Origin: a virus
Strand: one strand, 5' to 3'
IMG/VR virus record: IMGVR_UViG_3300044640_001367
Span: 1-64,000 of that record
Length of the DNA: 64,000 nucleotides
The translations under genes and the position numbers were made by a program. Under the pieces are notes generated by a model that had not been told where the DNA came from, ran no database searches, and saw only the letters and a program-made list of their open reading frames with translations. Of this stretch, positions 15,801 through 26,650 are shown one piece after another; position 1 is the stretch's first letter; each line of letters begins with the position of its first letter.

Positions 15801-17785
15801 TGCAACAATTAATTAACAAAACCTTCAAGGCTAATACAAAAGACGTTTTGTATTTAAATCGTGATTTTACTTCTTTAAAACAACAACTAATTGATTTCAC
15901 TAAACAGTATTATCCACAAAGTTATAAAGATTTTAGTGAAAGTTCACCAGGCCAAATCTTTATCGAACAAGCGTCTTTTGTGGGAGATGTATTGTCATAT
16001 TACACTGATTATCAATTTAAAGAAAGTTTTATTCAATTCGCGGGTGAACGTAAAAATATTATAAACCAAGCTCAATTTTTGGGATATAAACCAAAGGTAT
16101 CTTCGGTATCATCCACTAATGTAGAATTGTTTCAATTGTTGCCCGCGACACGTACTTCGGGCGTTAATGGCGAATATGTACCTGATGAACGATACTGTTT
16201 GATTTTAAAACCATATACACAACTATCTAGTGTATCAGGTGTGTCATTTATAGTCGAAGAAAGTGTAGATTTTAGTCAAGATACTTTATTTTCACCAAGA
16301 CAAATAAGTGTTTACAATCGTGATAATACAGGAGCACCATTATTTTACCTGATAAAGAAATCCACACAATGTTATTCTGGTAGAATAACAACAAAAACAT
16401 TTAGTGTTGGCGATCCACAATCATTTTTAAAAATAAAGTTAGATGAAACTAATGTGGTTAAAATAATAAGTGTGGTGGATTCTAATGGCAACAATTACTA
16501 TGAAACACAGTATCTAGCACAAGATACAATTCCACTATTGATTGATAATGTACCTCTTACCAATCAAACGTTATCACCATATAGAAATGAAACTCCTAAG
16601 ATTTTAAAGTATCTAAGAACCGAACGTAGATTTATTACAACGGTAGATCAGAATAATTTTACTTATATTCAATTTGGGGCGAATACAGAAAATTACGAAA
16701 ATACAGTTATTATACCAAATCCAACTAATGTTGGTGTAGCTTTATCCAATTTAAAGAATCTAAATATATCTTTAGACGGTACAAATGTATTAAAGGCCAA
16801 TTCATACGGTGTGTCTCCATCAAATACAACATTGACAGTTAATTATGTTGTTGGTGGTGGTTTAGATTCAAATGTAAATTCCGATGAAATAAATAAGATT
16901 GCTAGTACGGATTATTTAAATGACGTGACCAGTTTAACTGATAGCGAAGTGATTCTATTAAACAATTTTAAAAATTCATTGAGAGTAAATAATCCACTTT
17001 CATCAACTGGTGGTAATGACGCGGATACAAATGAGGAAATACGACAAAATGCTATATTAAACTTTTCCGCTCAAAATAGAATGGTTACTTCCGATGATAT
17101 TCTACTAAGAGTATATTCATTGCCATCTTATTTAGGTAATATTTCAAAAGCATATGTTGAAAGCAATTCAAATAGACGAGTTCAATATAACCAATTAATA
17201 AAAGGCGTAATAACCGAAGACGGAAATGAAACATTAGATTTAAATCCATTAAATCCACTAGATAGAAGAAAGTTTTTGGAATCGAGTAATCCATTTACAA
17301 ACAATCTTTATTTGTTAGGGTATGATGTTAATAAAAATTTGACAACATTGAATCCAGCTACGTTACAAAATTTAATAAGTTATCTAAATAATTTCAAAAT
17401 ACTCACGGACAAAATCAATATTATTGATGGTTATATTATCAATTTAGGATTCGATTTTAAAATTACAGTATTCACTGGCTTTAATAAACGAGATGTATTA
17501 AACAATTGTATTCAATCTGTAAAAAACTATTTGAATATTGATAATATTAGTTTTAACCAACCGATAAATCTCAGTCAACTCAATTTTGAAATAATGAAAA
17601 ACGAAGGGGTCCAATCTGTAATTGAGTTGAAGATTAAGAATTTAACAATTGATGATGGTAATTATTCACCTATAGCATATAATGTAAGTATTGCTACACA
17701 AAATAATATTCTCTATCCATCAAAAGACCCATCAGTATTTGAAATTAAATATCCCGACAACGATATAAAAGGATTGGTAGTATAA
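15800..17785 (+). CDS. gp6: baseplate wedge protein, T4 gp6-like
   Basis: 661 residues (T4 gp6 has 660). The N-terminus has the gp6 pattern: YLNRDFTSLKQQLIDFTKQY, then FSESSPGQIFIEQASFVGDV around residues 50-70. A baseplate-J-like core follows, including GGNDADTNEEIRQNA near residues 404-418 and a region with RMVTSDDILLRV. gp6 dimers form the inner ring that holds wedges together and switch during contraction. Overlap with gp25 upstream and two-base spacing to the next gene indicate a wedge operon. Confidence 0.9.
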   Translation: MQQLINKTFKANTKDVLYLNRDFTSLKQQLIDFTKQYYPQSYKDFSESSPGQIFIEQASFVGDVLSYYTDYQFKESFIQFAGERKNIINQAQFLGYKPKVSSVSSTNVELFQLLPATRTSGVNGEYVPDERYCLILKPYTQLSSVSGVSFIVEESVDFSQDTLFSPRQISVYNRDNTGAPLFYLIKKSTQCYSGRITTKTFSVGDPQSFLKIKLDETNVVKIISVVDSNGNNYYETQYLAQDTIPLLIDNVPLTNQTLSPYRNETPKILKYLRTERRFITTVDQNNFTYIQFGANTENYENTVIIPNPTNVGVALSNLKNLNISLDGTNVLKANSYGVSPSNTTLTVNYVVGGGLDSNVNSDEINKIASTDYLNDVTSLTDSEVILLNNFKNSLRVNNPLSSTGGNDADTNEEIRQNAILNFSAQNRMVTSDDILLRVYSLPSYLGNISKAYVESNSNRRVQYNQLIKGVITEDGNETLDLNPLNPLDRRKFLESSNPFTNNLYLLGYDVNKNLTTLNPATLQNLISYLNNFKILTDKINIIDGYIINLGFDFKITVFTGFNKRDVLNNCIQSVKNYLNIDNISFNQPINLSQLNFEIMKNEGVQSVIELKIKNLTIDDGNYSPIAYNVSIATQNNILYPSKDPSVFEIKYPDNDIKGLVV

Positions 17786-17786
17786 T

Positions 17787-19679
17787 ATGCATATTTTCAT
17801 TTATCCATCTCAAGACACTTATATTAACAATTCCAACAAATTCCAAAACAAAAATTTTGGAATAGACGAGGTGTTAGAAGTATATGCGTCGAACACAGGC
17901 AAAAAAACTGTGTACACAGATCCAAATTGGCACACTGCACCTCTTACCGCCTCTTCATATGGTAATAATGGATGGTTGTCATACACCACGTCTTCACTGT
18001 TCATTTATTCTGGTAGTAAGTGGTATGCTTTTAATCTTACATCTTCTGTAATACCAAATACATCATTTATTGCTAATTTTACAGGTAGATTATCTAATGT
18101 AACTACTAACCCAAAAAAACCACTTTATATTTCTGGATCGGCAAATTATGCATCCGGATCATTTTCAGGTAGTATGAATATAACTAGTTACTCATTCTTT
18201 ACAGGAAGTTGGAGTACAGGTAGTTTTTCTGGCTCTGTGAGAGTTGGTAGTTTTTTTACAAAATTAAAAGTAAACAAACGGACATATACAACAAGTCCAT
18301 TAACTTCGTCTTTGACAGGTACAGGAAGCTTTAAAAATTTAAGAGGGAAACTATTAGGAAAATCAAACACAGGCATACCGTGTAGCTCCAGTTTTTATTC
18401 GCCGGTAAGAGCTTTTAATTCAGGATCATTTACAGGAAGTTTTAGTGGTTCTAATTCTAAGTTGTATATAGAAACTTTAACTTCCAGTAAATTGTATTAC
18501 ACAGATGTCACAAATTTTGCCGGTTATTTCAAAGGTAAATATAGTGGGTCTTTTAAAGCTCCTTCGACAGCTATATACTTAAACTATCCAGAGTTTAGTA
18601 GAACATTAATTAAGTTTGACTTAAACACATTAAGTCAGTCTATTTCTACGAATGAAATTAGCAGTTCAAAGTTAAAATTTACACTCAATTTAAAAGCATG
18701 CGGTATGAGAAATCTTCCGCTAAATTACTCTATATATGCTTATCCAATAAGTCAAAGTTGGGAAAATGGAAACGGTAGATATGCAGACGATGGTTCTCAA
18801 CTAGGAGCTACTTGGAACAATAGAAGTTACTCAGGTAGTAATTTATGGTATGGTAATAAAATAACAAATAGTTATCAACAAGTAAATTATCTATTAACAT
18901 CTTCATATTCAAGTGCTAGTTTTCAAAATCAAGGCGGTACTTGGTATTATAAAGTTCCAACTTCTTATACAAACAAACCAAAATGGATTTGCAACTCCAC
19001 TTCGTTTCCATCATTGGTCAACAACGGATTGATTTGTAGTCAGTCATTCAGTTATGGTAATCAAAGTGATATATCAATGGATATAACACAGATTGTCCGT
19101 TCTTGGCTATGTGGTTGTATTCCAAATCAGGGACTTATGTTATTGAGTTCATTTGAAATAAGTACGCCTCCTCTTCAACCAACCAATGGATTGTTACAGT
19201 TCTTCAGTAAAGATACCAATACTATTTATAGTCCATATATCGATGTCGGATGGAATGATACTGTATTTAGCACAGGCAGTTTAAAACCGGTGTCATCTTC
19301 TATACAAAATCTAATTACCTTGCAGTCATTAAACAGTGCATATAAAGCTGGTAGTGTTGCTAAAATATTTGTTTTTGCAAGAGATAAATATCCTTTAAAG
19401 ACATTTAATAAATCATATCAACAACCCGCGATGGTCACTCCTAAGTATTTACCAACTTCTTCCTATTATATGGTAAAAGATGCTGAATCCGAAGAGGTTT
19501 TAATTAATTTTGACGATTATACTAAATTAAGTTGCGATGCTTCATATGGTAATTATTTTAAATTAAATACTAGCGGATTACCGCAAGAACGTTATTTAAC
19601 AGTATTTATTAAGGTAGAGTACAAAGATGGAACAGTTGACATCGTTGATACTGGGAAAATATTTAAAATAACTCGTTAG
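17787..19679 (+). CDS. structural protein with DNRLRE-like domain, wedge region
   Basis: 630 residues. Starts with IYPSQDTYINNSNKFQNKNFG, and further on has LIKFDL (around 272) and SWENGNGRYADDGSQLGATW near residues 328-348, the pattern of DNRLRE-type beta-sandwich domains that bind carbohydrate or hold proteins on surfaces. Between them (residues 90-270) an insertion of GSFTGSFSGS repeats resembles the fibre shafts elsewhere in the window. The C-terminal 200 residues form another domain. It holds the position of T4 gp7/gp8 but shows no similarity I can see. Likely a baseplate periphery protein, perhaps with a glycan-binding function. Confidence 0.65.
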   Translation: MHIFIYPSQDTYINNSNKFQNKNFGIDEVLEVYASNTGKKTVYTDPNWHTAPLTASSYGNNGWLSYTTSSLFIYSGSKWYAFNLTSSVIPNTSFIANFTGRLSNVTTNPKKPLYISGSANYASGSFSGSMNITSYSFFTGSWSTGSFSGSVRVGSFFTKLKVNKRTYTTSPLTSSLTGTGSFKNLRGKLLGKSNTGIPCSSSFYSPVRAFNSGSFTGSFSGSNSKLYIETLTSSKLYYTDVTNFAGYFKGKYSGSFKAPSTAIYLNYPEFSRTLIKFDLNTLSQSISTNEISSSKLKFTLNLKACGMRNLPLNYSIYAYPISQSWENGNGRYADDGSQLGATWNNRSYSGSNLWYGNKITNSYQQVNYLLTSSYSSASFQNQGGTWYYKVPTSYTNKPKWICNSTSFPSLVNNGLICSQSFSYGNQSDISMDITQIVRSWLCGCIPNQGLMLLSSFEISTPPLQPTNGLLQFFSKDTNTIYSPYIDVGWNDTVFSTGSLKPVSSSIQNLITLQSLNSAYKAGSVAKIFVFARDKYPLKTFNKSYQQPAMVTPKYLPTSSYYMVKDAESEEVLINFDDYTKLSCDASYGNYFKLNTSGLPQERYLTVFIKVEYKDGTVDIVDTGKIFKITR

Positions 19680-19680
19680 T

Positions 19681-20157
19681 ATGGCAAATATACCATTAGT
19701 ATATAACGTATCATTAAGTGATATACAAACATTTAAAGACTTCGGTACATTTCAAAATAACTTTGATAATTTTGGAAATGACCAATTAGTTTACAATATA
19801 TCACAATCATTTGATGGTAAATTTAATTATATTAAATTGCCAATTAAAAGTTTTTTATATAATGAAAACAAAATTGCCGATACATCGACAGTAGAATTCA
19901 CTGAATTACAAACAACCGCTGTCGAAGAAAAGAGAAATTTGACAGATGTTATAATTCAATATAATAATCTGATCGAAGAAAATAGAATCTTAAATCAAAC
20001 GGTAAATAGCTTGGTGGAAAAATATGAAAATAACGATGACAAACAAGTTATTGCGGCTATGAAAAACGAAATTATTGGTTTGCGAATCAAATTGGGACAA
20101 GGAACTGTACTTTCCGATTTTGGCGACGACTATCCATTTTTACCATTAACTTCTTAA
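19681..20157 (+). CDS. coiled-coil baseplate-region protein (158 aa)
   Basis: 158 residues: a beta-like N-terminal part (residues 1-65) and a long coiled coil (about 70-140; EENRILNQTVNSLVEKYEN), then a short tail. It is squeezed between two large structural genes with one-base gaps on both sides. It may bridge or trimerise the neighbours, but no family is recognised. Confidence 0.65.
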   Translation: MANIPLVYNVSLSDIQTFKDFGTFQNNFDNFGNDQLVYNISQSFDGKFNYIKLPIKSFLYNENKIADTSTVEFTELQTTAVEEKRNLTDVIIQYNNLIEENRILNQTVNSLVEKYENNDDKQVIAAMKNEIIGLRIKLGQGTVLSDFGDDYPFLPLTS

Positions 20158-20158
20158 T

Positions 20159-23100
20159 ATGCCTTACGACTATTTGACAATAAACGATAATGATTTGAAT
20201 AAGGGTATTACAAGTGCATCTTATTTCAATGCCAATTTGCAGTCTTTGTACGAACAACAAGTTGTAAGTAATGATGTATTTTATGGAGAATCCGACGACG
20301 ACTTGTTTGAATTTACTCTTTATAATAATAATCAACAACTTGTAAGTTTTAACAGAGTAATTCCATCCGTTACATATTCCATATTACAAGGAAGTTATAG
20401 AGATATAAATAATGAGTTGAGATCGTATCAATTCGCAAATCCATTTACAAATATTGTATCTCACAAAAATGATATTTTATTACACCCACAATTTGATTTA
20501 AATGCTAGTGGAGTTGGTCCAGGTTTGTATTACTTGTTGTATAATCCAGTTAGAAATATAGCCGGCAATCCGACAAATAAATTGGTTATAAAAGAGATAT
20601 CTCCAAGTAGAACTGAAATACGGTTATCTTATGCATTTGACACAACTAAAAATGAATCATCTAGGTTAGATGCGGTTAAGATAAGATCATTTGCTGATAA
20701 AAAATATTTGTTATTGAGAATATATCAAGATTTAATTGATATTATTAAAAACAATCCAATCGAACAAGACTTTCTGTTAAATAAAAATAAGTATAATTAT
20801 ACAGATATTTGTTTGAAGTTAGGTCTAAAAAGTGAAGCTGAATTGCAGGAATTTATAACATCAACATACGTTGGATATAATTCTGTAATTAAATTAAATA
20901 GTGATACTGATACTACGATTTTACAGACAAGTAAATTTTCAGGTGTACAGGAACAAATTAACAATTTTATATACACATATAACAATGTAGAATTTACCAA
21001 TCAAGAAATATTAGAGTCTTTCAGAATCATCACATTAAAAGTATCACAAGATAGAGTATTACAAAAAAGTTCTATAAATGATATCGATTTACAAAATATA
21101 TTGGGATTATTTGAACAAACGATTTATACCGATTGGATATTGCCGAATGTAACTAATTTATTAGAAAATTATAGAACAAAATATTATGGTTATTATAAGA
21201 ACGCATTGAATTTTGACAATGGAAATTTAATAAAAATTCTAGATCATACAAATTATTTAAATTCAATAGATGATACTTTTAACATACAAGTAAAATTAGA
21301 TGCTCCATTACCTTTACAATATAATATAAAATCGACATGTTGGATATCAAACATATCAATTGCTCCAATTTATTTTAAAGTTAACTTATTTACTTCGAAG
21401 ATATCAAGAAAAGTATTTTTAAACGATATAAATTTTGATGTTCAAGTTAATACGTCGCATCCATCTACAGAAAGATATCAAAGTAATGACGCGTTTACTC
21501 TGGACAAAGCAACAGTAAGATTAAAAGAAAAGTATAATGATTTGTATATAGATTATACAGATTTCAACAATTTTATTAATTATTCATCAGCTGAATTACG
21601 TACTAAAATTGCTAAGAATAAAATCAAAGATTATAATCAACTTGAGTCCGTTAAGAAATCGACTATTAATTCCGCAACAAATACAAGTGCGACAATTTCA
21701 TCTTCTTATAGTCAGTTGGTTAATCAGAAGACATCTCAACAAATCACATTGCTGGATACATTTGATGAATACGAATCCTATTTGTTTTTTAATTCATCCA
21801 GTATAGACAACAAAATCGATGAGGCTATTACATATGATTCGGATAACTATAATAGTTTGGTATATCAACTTCCTGAATATGTAAAGGATGACTCCGATTC
21901 AGCGGATTACATAAAATTCACCGCAATGACCGGACATTTTTTTGATAATATATTAGTCTTTATCAAGAAGTTTCCTAAAACATATCCTATTTCTAACAAT
22001 GATTCAAGTTACTATCCAAAGAATTATATAGATGAATTATTGAACAGTTTTAATTGGAACGTTGACATTGACAAATTTTCTCAAAGTGATTTAAATCAAT
22101 TATATTTAAATAATCAAGAAATTTCAGGTTACAACTCCGCTTCTTATTTCGATTATACAAAATCAATTTTAAATCGATTTGCAAATAACATTTCATCTGT
22201 ATATAAATCCAAGGGTACTATCAATTCATTTGAAATGATACGTACTATGTTTGGCATTCCATCTGGATTAATATCTACCAGAGAGTATGGAAGTGCTGAC
22301 GCTTTTTCCAATCGTGATAATTACTTCGTATACGATGATATTATTTATATGACAGATTTCAAGGAAAATAATTTCTTGAATTTTCAACATACTAGTAGTG
22401 ATTTTATTTATACCACTAGTAGCTACTACGCATCTGGATCCAATATTAATACATTCACCAGTAGCACCGAATACACATCAAAATTTAATGGTATATCTAC
22501 AATTGAATTTTCTTTTAGATTTAAATCGACTAATTATAACTTCGACGACAAGATACAATTGATGTCGAAATATAGAAATAAAAAGTCTGATTGGAATTTA
22601 TTTATAAAAAAATCAAAGCAAGTTAACAGTGGTCAATTAGTATTTGAAATACATCCATATGAATTGGGTAACACCACGTCTAGTTTGATATTAAATGAAA
22701 TACCATTATTAAACGGCGGCATTTTCACTGCTATGTTAAAGCGTGAGCCTGTTCTTGGAGATTTCGATAAGTTGCGGGTTCGTTCAATTAAAACCACTAA
22801 TGAAGATACTCCTTTTATTATAGAAGACGACGGTGATTTTGTGATAGAAGACGATGGCGATTATGTCACATTAGCATCTCAAAAAACAATATTAACAGCT
22901 TCTTATTTTATTAATTCGACAAATGAATTTATTCCATACATATACAGTCTATCCATTAATCAATATGATGGAAGCGTTAAGAATTTCTCATCAACAAAGC
23001 GTAAACTTATAAATTATAATACAAACAAGAAGTTTTCATCGGGTAGTTATTATATAGGTAATTATTCGTCTTCTGTTTCTTTTATAGGAAATTTGGATAA

Positions 23101-24805
23101 AATCAAAATTTTAAAAGAACCACTTAATAATGAATATTTCGATGAACATTCTTATAATTTAGATTCGATATCAATACCAAATAAAGAAAATGTTTATTCT
23201 AATTTGTTTTATTTATGGAGTTTCGACACGCCTGTAGATTTGTATTCATCTACATCGATTAGTACAACCGTACATAATCAAAATATTTATTATAATACGC
23301 AATTCTTTGCTTATAATTTTGGACAAACAGAAAAGTATTATAGCTATCCAACTTGTTCGAATGTAATGATTACTCAGTTCCCATATCAATTTGATAAAAT
23401 CGATCTTAAACAAACTATAAACACCAATAACTTTGGACCAAATTTCAAAATTAATGGTAAAATAAACAAAATAACCGAAACAGCTTTGTCTAATTTAACG
23501 CCGTATGATTATTCGACGAGAATTCAAGACAGTTTAGGTGACGATTCTATCTTATCAGGATTTTTTATAAGTCCATATAACTATTTAAATCAAAAAATAG
23601 AGAATTTTATAGGTTTGGATGGTATAGCCGATATTATAGGTGAACCTCAAAATTTAAACAAACAAAATTATGATGGATTGACTAAATTACAACGTGAATT
23701 CGGCGAAATAAATGAAAAATATATATACCCACAAGAATTTTATAGTACATATAAATTCTACATTGATTTTTCTATATTTGATGTTGTAAAAAATTTAAAA
23801 CCGTCTAGATCTAATTTATTGACAGGCCTTGTATTAGAACCAAGCTTGTTTGAACGTAAAAAGTTTAACTACAGAGATGTGGAATTTTTAACAAATAACG
23901 AATTTGACATATACTTTAATAACAAGACAACATTTACATCTTCTTTATTAAATACGGTTGATATTGCAAACTTCGCTATAGTAACTAGTTCTAACGTTAA
24001 TAATATTACCAGAGATGAAAATACTTATAATTACTCTCGTCTAGAAATTAAAGACACAATCGACGACCGTGATTTTATTTATGCAAAGTATGGAAAATAT
24101 GTATATATTGATTCAAATGGATATAATGTACGAGACACAGTTAATGTAGGCAAAAAAGATTATTATCAATCTGTTAATAATGATGGATTTTTAGTAACAT
24201 TTACTTCTTCATTTGACGAAGTTCAAGTTATTGGTTCTGGGTCGGGATATTCTGTAGGTTCATCTGGCATCTCAGGTACATCCGGCATCTCAGGTACGTC
24301 CGGTACATCCGGTACATCCGGTACATCCGGCACATCCGGCACATCCGGCACGTCGGATTATATAGGATTTAATGTTCAAGTTACCGGAAGTAAGTACCTG
24401 AAAAACTACTATAAAGGCGTATTTAATACAGGATATTCTAATAGACATTTAAGTAAGTTTACATTTGTTGGAAGTCGAACCAAATATCAAGCGGTAAGTG
24501 GTTCTAAGACGCAACTTTTGAGTGGATTGAAGTTGAATACAAAAGGCGATATTGCATATTATACTTATATTAAAGGTAAAAATGATAAGAACAGTACTGT
24601 AAATAGAAAAGGCGTTACAAATGGAAGTTCGCCTGTTATTACCATACCAGGATTTTTAAGTTTGAATATCGAAACCAATAATGCTCCTTCATATGGTGAT
24701 ACAACTGGCTCAATTAGTAGTACTGACTCATTATTCATACAATTACCATTAACCGCTTCTTTACTAACCAGCGCGAGTTTGGAAAGATACATAATGAATT
24801 TATAA
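20159..24805 (+). CDS. giant tail/baseplate structural protein with LamG-like insert and GTS repeats
   Basis: 1548 residues, the largest product here. The N-terminal 700 residues are mixed alpha/beta, with wedge-like features but no clear similarity. At about 770-1010 there is a probable concanavalin/LamG-type beta-sandwich (TIEFSFRFKSTNYNF, then KIQLMSKYRNKK and SGSYYIGNYSS), as used in carbohydrate-binding modules. Residues 1369-1399 are ten (G-I/T-S) triplets. The final 150 residues form a separate domain. It probably forms an arm or peripheral plate of the baseplate, analogous in size to T4 gp7 (1032 aa) but extended. Glycan binding is an inference from the fold pattern. Confidence 0.65.
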   Translation: MPYDYLTINDNDLNKGITSASYFNANLQSLYEQQVVSNDVFYGESDDDLFEFTLYNNNQQLVSFNRVIPSVTYSILQGSYRDINNELRSYQFANPFTNIVSHKNDILLHPQFDLNASGVGPGLYYLLYNPVRNIAGNPTNKLVIKEISPSRTEIRLSYAFDTTKNESSRLDAVKIRSFADKKYLLLRIYQDLIDIIKNNPIEQDFLLNKNKYNYTDICLKLGLKSEAELQEFITSTYVGYNSVIKLNSDTDTTILQTSKFSGVQEQINNFIYTYNNVEFTNQEILESFRIITLKVSQDRVLQKSSINDIDLQNILGLFEQTIYTDWILPNVTNLLENYRTKYYGYYKNALNFDNGNLIKILDHTNYLNSIDDTFNIQVKLDAPLPLQYNIKSTCWISNISIAPIYFKVNLFTSKISRKVFLNDINFDVQVNTSHPSTERYQSNDAFTLDKATVRLKEKYNDLYIDYTDFNNFINYSSAELRTKIAKNKIKDYNQLESVKKSTINSATNTSATISSSYSQLVNQKTSQQITLLDTFDEYESYLFFNSSSIDNKIDEAITYDSDNYNSLVYQLPEYVKDDSDSADYIKFTAMTGHFFDNILVFIKKFPKTYPISNNDSSYYPKNYIDELLNSFNWNVDIDKFSQSDLNQLYLNNQEISGYNSASYFDYTKSILNRFANNISSVYKSKGTINSFEMIRTMFGIPSGLISTREYGSADAFSNRDNYFVYDDIIYMTDFKENNFLNFQHTSSDFIYTTSSYYASGSNINTFTSSTEYTSKFNGISTIEFSFRFKSTNYNFDDKIQLMSKYRNKKSDWNLFIKKSKQVNSGQLVFEIHPYELGNTTSSLILNEIPLLNGGIFTAMLKREPVLGDFDKLRVRSIKTTNEDTPFIIEDDGDFVIEDDGDYVTLASQKTILTASYFINSTNEFIPYIYSLSINQYDGSVKNFSSTKRKLINYNTNKKFSSGSYYIGNYSSSVSFIGNLDKIKILKEPLNNEYFDEHSYNLDSISIPNKENVYSNLFYLWSFDTPVDLYSSTSISTTVHNQNIYYNTQFFAYNFGQTEKYYSYPTCSNVMITQFPYQFDKIDLKQTINTNNFGPNFKINGKINKITETALSNLTPYDYSTRIQDSLGDDSILSGFFISPYNYLNQKIENFIGLDGIADIIGEPQNLNKQNYDGLTKLQREFGEINEKYIYPQEFYSTYKFYIDFSIFDVVKNLKPSRSNLLTGLVLEPSLFERKKFNYRDVEFLTNNEFDIYFNNKTTFTSSLLNTVDIANFAIVTSSNVNNITRDENTYNYSRLEIKDTIDDRDFIYAKYGKYVYIDSNGYNVRDTVNVGKKDYYQSVNNDGFLVTFTSSFDEVQVIGSGSGYSVGSSGISGTSGISGTSGTSGTSGTSGTSGTSGTSDYIGFNVQVTGSKYLKNYYKGVFNTGYSNRHLSKFTFVGSRTKYQAVSGSKTQLLSGLKLNTKGDIAYYTYIKGKNDKNSTVNRKGVTNGSSPVITIPGFLSLNIETNNAPSYGDTTGSISSTDSLFIQLPLTASLLTSASLERYIMNL
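24263..24355 (+). repeat. 9-bp tandem repeat encoding GTS triplets
   Basis: A run of 31 codons made of units like GGT-ACA-TCC, encoding S followed by ten G-(I/T)-S triplets. Codons vary mostly at third positions, so the array is partly degenerate. Collagen-like or flexible linker repeats of this type occur in phage appendage proteins. Confidence 0.85.
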
Positions 24806-24851
24806 TTCACATTTTTGAGTAAAAATTAAAACTTATCAATAATTATTATAT

Positions 24852-25493
24852 ATGGCATATTTAAATAACAACATTCTTACAGTGAATGCTGTATTGACTA
24901 AAAAAGGAAGAGAAATTCTTGCAAAAACGGGTGGGTTAAACATTACAGCGTTCGCTTTGGCTGACGATGAAATTGATTACACCCAGTTTAATCCAAATCA
25001 TCCATTGGGTAGCGCGTATTACGATATAGCTATTCGTAACACTCCTATTATGGAACCGATTACCGATGAATCACAGTCAATGAAATATAAGTTAGTGACT
25101 TTGAATGACGGAATAACATCTGTACCAACTATAAGTGTAGCTCAAAGTGTAATTACTGTAGATAGAGATTACACGGGGGAAATTTTAATTAGTCCTAGTA
25201 CAAACCCAACTTACAATGTTACGCTTGGATACACATCGATTTTGGCAAATAAAAATGTTGGGACATTGATTGTGACCGAAACAAATAGTTTGAATTCGAC
25301 CAGTGCTACAGTTCCTACTTTTTCAGGAGATTTAACTTCACAAACTTCGCAAGTAGTAATTGGTAATAAATTCAGATTTGTACCAAACGCTGGTTTGTCT
25401 AAAACAACAACCACTAATATTACAATTATTGGCAATGAAAGTGGTGGTAATACATCCATTACAGTGACAGTTAAAGTTCCAACAACAACATAA
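24852..25493 (+). CDS. virion structural protein with Ig-like C-terminus (213 aa)
   Basis: 213 residues. The N-terminal 85 are strongly patterned: LTVNAVLTKKGREILAKTGG followed by ITAFALADDEIDY and NPNHPLGSAYY, a sequence type familiar from structural proteins of T4-like marine phages. The rest is Thr/Val-rich and looks like one or two immunoglobulin-like beta-sandwiches (residues 90-213), which often decorate virion surfaces. It follows the giant protein after a 46-base gap and precedes another structural gene by two bases. Confidence 0.65.
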   Translation: MAYLNNNILTVNAVLTKKGREILAKTGGLNITAFALADDEIDYTQFNPNHPLGSAYYDIAIRNTPIMEPITDESQSMKYKLVTLNDGITSVPTISVAQSVITVDRDYTGEILISPSTNPTYNVTLGYTSILANKNVGTLIVTETNSLNSTSATVPTFSGDLTSQTSQVVIGNKFRFVPNAGLSKTTTTNITIIGNESGGNTSITVTVKVPTTT

Positions 25494-25495
25494 TT

Positions 25496-26614
25496 ATGAT
25501 ATTTAGTACATTTAATAATGACGACATTGTAGTCGGTAGAATAAATCAAGTATCTTCCGGTTTATTTGGAACTGGTAGTTTATTTGTTAGTCAATCTACC
25601 TTTGTAACACAATCAGGTGTTACTGGTCAAGCTAATCAACTTACTGGTTCTAGTCCATATGATGTGAGAAATGGTCAATATTATCTTGATATTTACTCAG
25701 GCGGAGATTTATATTTTGATGTAGCATATGGCGATTATGCAAACAGTGGTAGTTCACGATTCGATGTGACCACTTATTCAACCCCCGTATTGACAAATGA
25801 AACGAAAGTTATCTATTCTCAATATAGAAATACCCTTTTACAACCAGGCGATACTTTATTCAGTTTTGCATCTGGAAGTGTAGATAATATAGTTGACAGT
25901 GCAGCTATTTATGTAATAAATTATGCAGCTGACAAATTTAAAGATCAAATAGACGCGGGGCAAATACAGATTTCTTTTAGTGGTTCAGTTGGTCCTAAGA
26001 AATTCACATTTATTGACGATTCACAGGTAGTGAATAAACAACAAACTTCATATAACTTAATTTCAGGTTCCATTGTAAACGGCATTGCTACGCCTTATTT
26101 GAAAAATGGATCGCCGGTTTATGCCGGTATAGGTTTGGTATATCCATCAAACGGCACCATCGTATTTAACGCAATAAATTTAGACAAACACGTTGGTATT
26201 ACAGCAGGACAACAAATTTTAAATAGAGCTAATTATTCTAATAACGTAACTTCTACAAATCGAAGTGGATATTGGAAAGTATGGACAAGAGATTTTTATA
26301 ATGCTCTTAGAAGATCCAAATCAACGATGGGAGTCAGAAAGTCTGAATTTGTACCGTCTACAAATTACTTTATCCGTGTAAAAAATAAAGAATTTAATTA
26401 TAGCAACAATCCAACTTTTGTTTCCGATGGAACAGATGGTTTGACTAAAGGAACTATTATTTATCAAGATTTGATTAATAATCCAAGAACCTATATTACC
26501 TCGGTCGGTTTGTATAATGATAATAATGAACTATTGGCAATTGGTAAAATTAGTCAACCTACAATGAAATCTTTTGACAACGAATTATTGATTAAGGTGC
26601 GGATTGATTTCTAA
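25496..26614 (+). CDS. tail structural protein with shared C-terminal module (372 aa)
   Basis: 372 residues, beta-rich, with a long N-terminal domain and a distinct C-terminal end: ITSVGLYNDNNELLAIGKIS then QP and a final basic strand. Nearly the same ending (ITTVGLYSGCDLVAVAKLAH then P) occurs in the 858-residue protein three genes downstream, so the two probably dock to the same partner. No catalytic residues are visible. Position indicates a baseplate or tail accessory protein. Confidence 0.65.
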   Translation: MIFSTFNNDDIVVGRINQVSSGLFGTGSLFVSQSTFVTQSGVTGQANQLTGSSPYDVRNGQYYLDIYSGGDLYFDVAYGDYANSGSSRFDVTTYSTPVLTNETKVIYSQYRNTLLQPGDTLFSFASGSVDNIVDSAAIYVINYAADKFKDQIDAGQIQISFSGSVGPKKFTFIDDSQVVNKQQTSYNLISGSIVNGIATPYLKNGSPVYAGIGLVYPSNGTIVFNAINLDKHVGITAGQQILNRANYSNNVTSTNRSGYWKVWTRDFYNALRRSKSTMGVRKSEFVPSTNYFIRVKNKEFNYSNNPTFVSDGTDGLTKGTIIYQDLINNPRTYITSVGLYNDNNELLAIGKISQPTMKSFDNELLIKVRIDF

Positions 26615-26637
26615 TATATAATAGTTTGTTTTTATTC

Positions 26638-26645
26638 TATTTATA
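26638..26645 (+). promoter_or_regulatory. late-promoter-like octamer TATTTATA
   Basis: Exact TATTTATA ending five bases before the ATG at 26651. It lies in the centre of a short palindrome (TTCTATT-TAT-AATAGAA, 26634-26650), which may be a coincidence of AT-rich sequence or a regulatory hairpin. Confidence 0.55.
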
Positions 26646-26650
26646 ATAGA

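Noticed and set aside
26634-26650. Palindrome TTCTATTTATAATAGAA as a terminator
   Set aside because: The stem is only seven AT-rich pairs with no following T-run and it contains the late-promoter octamer.
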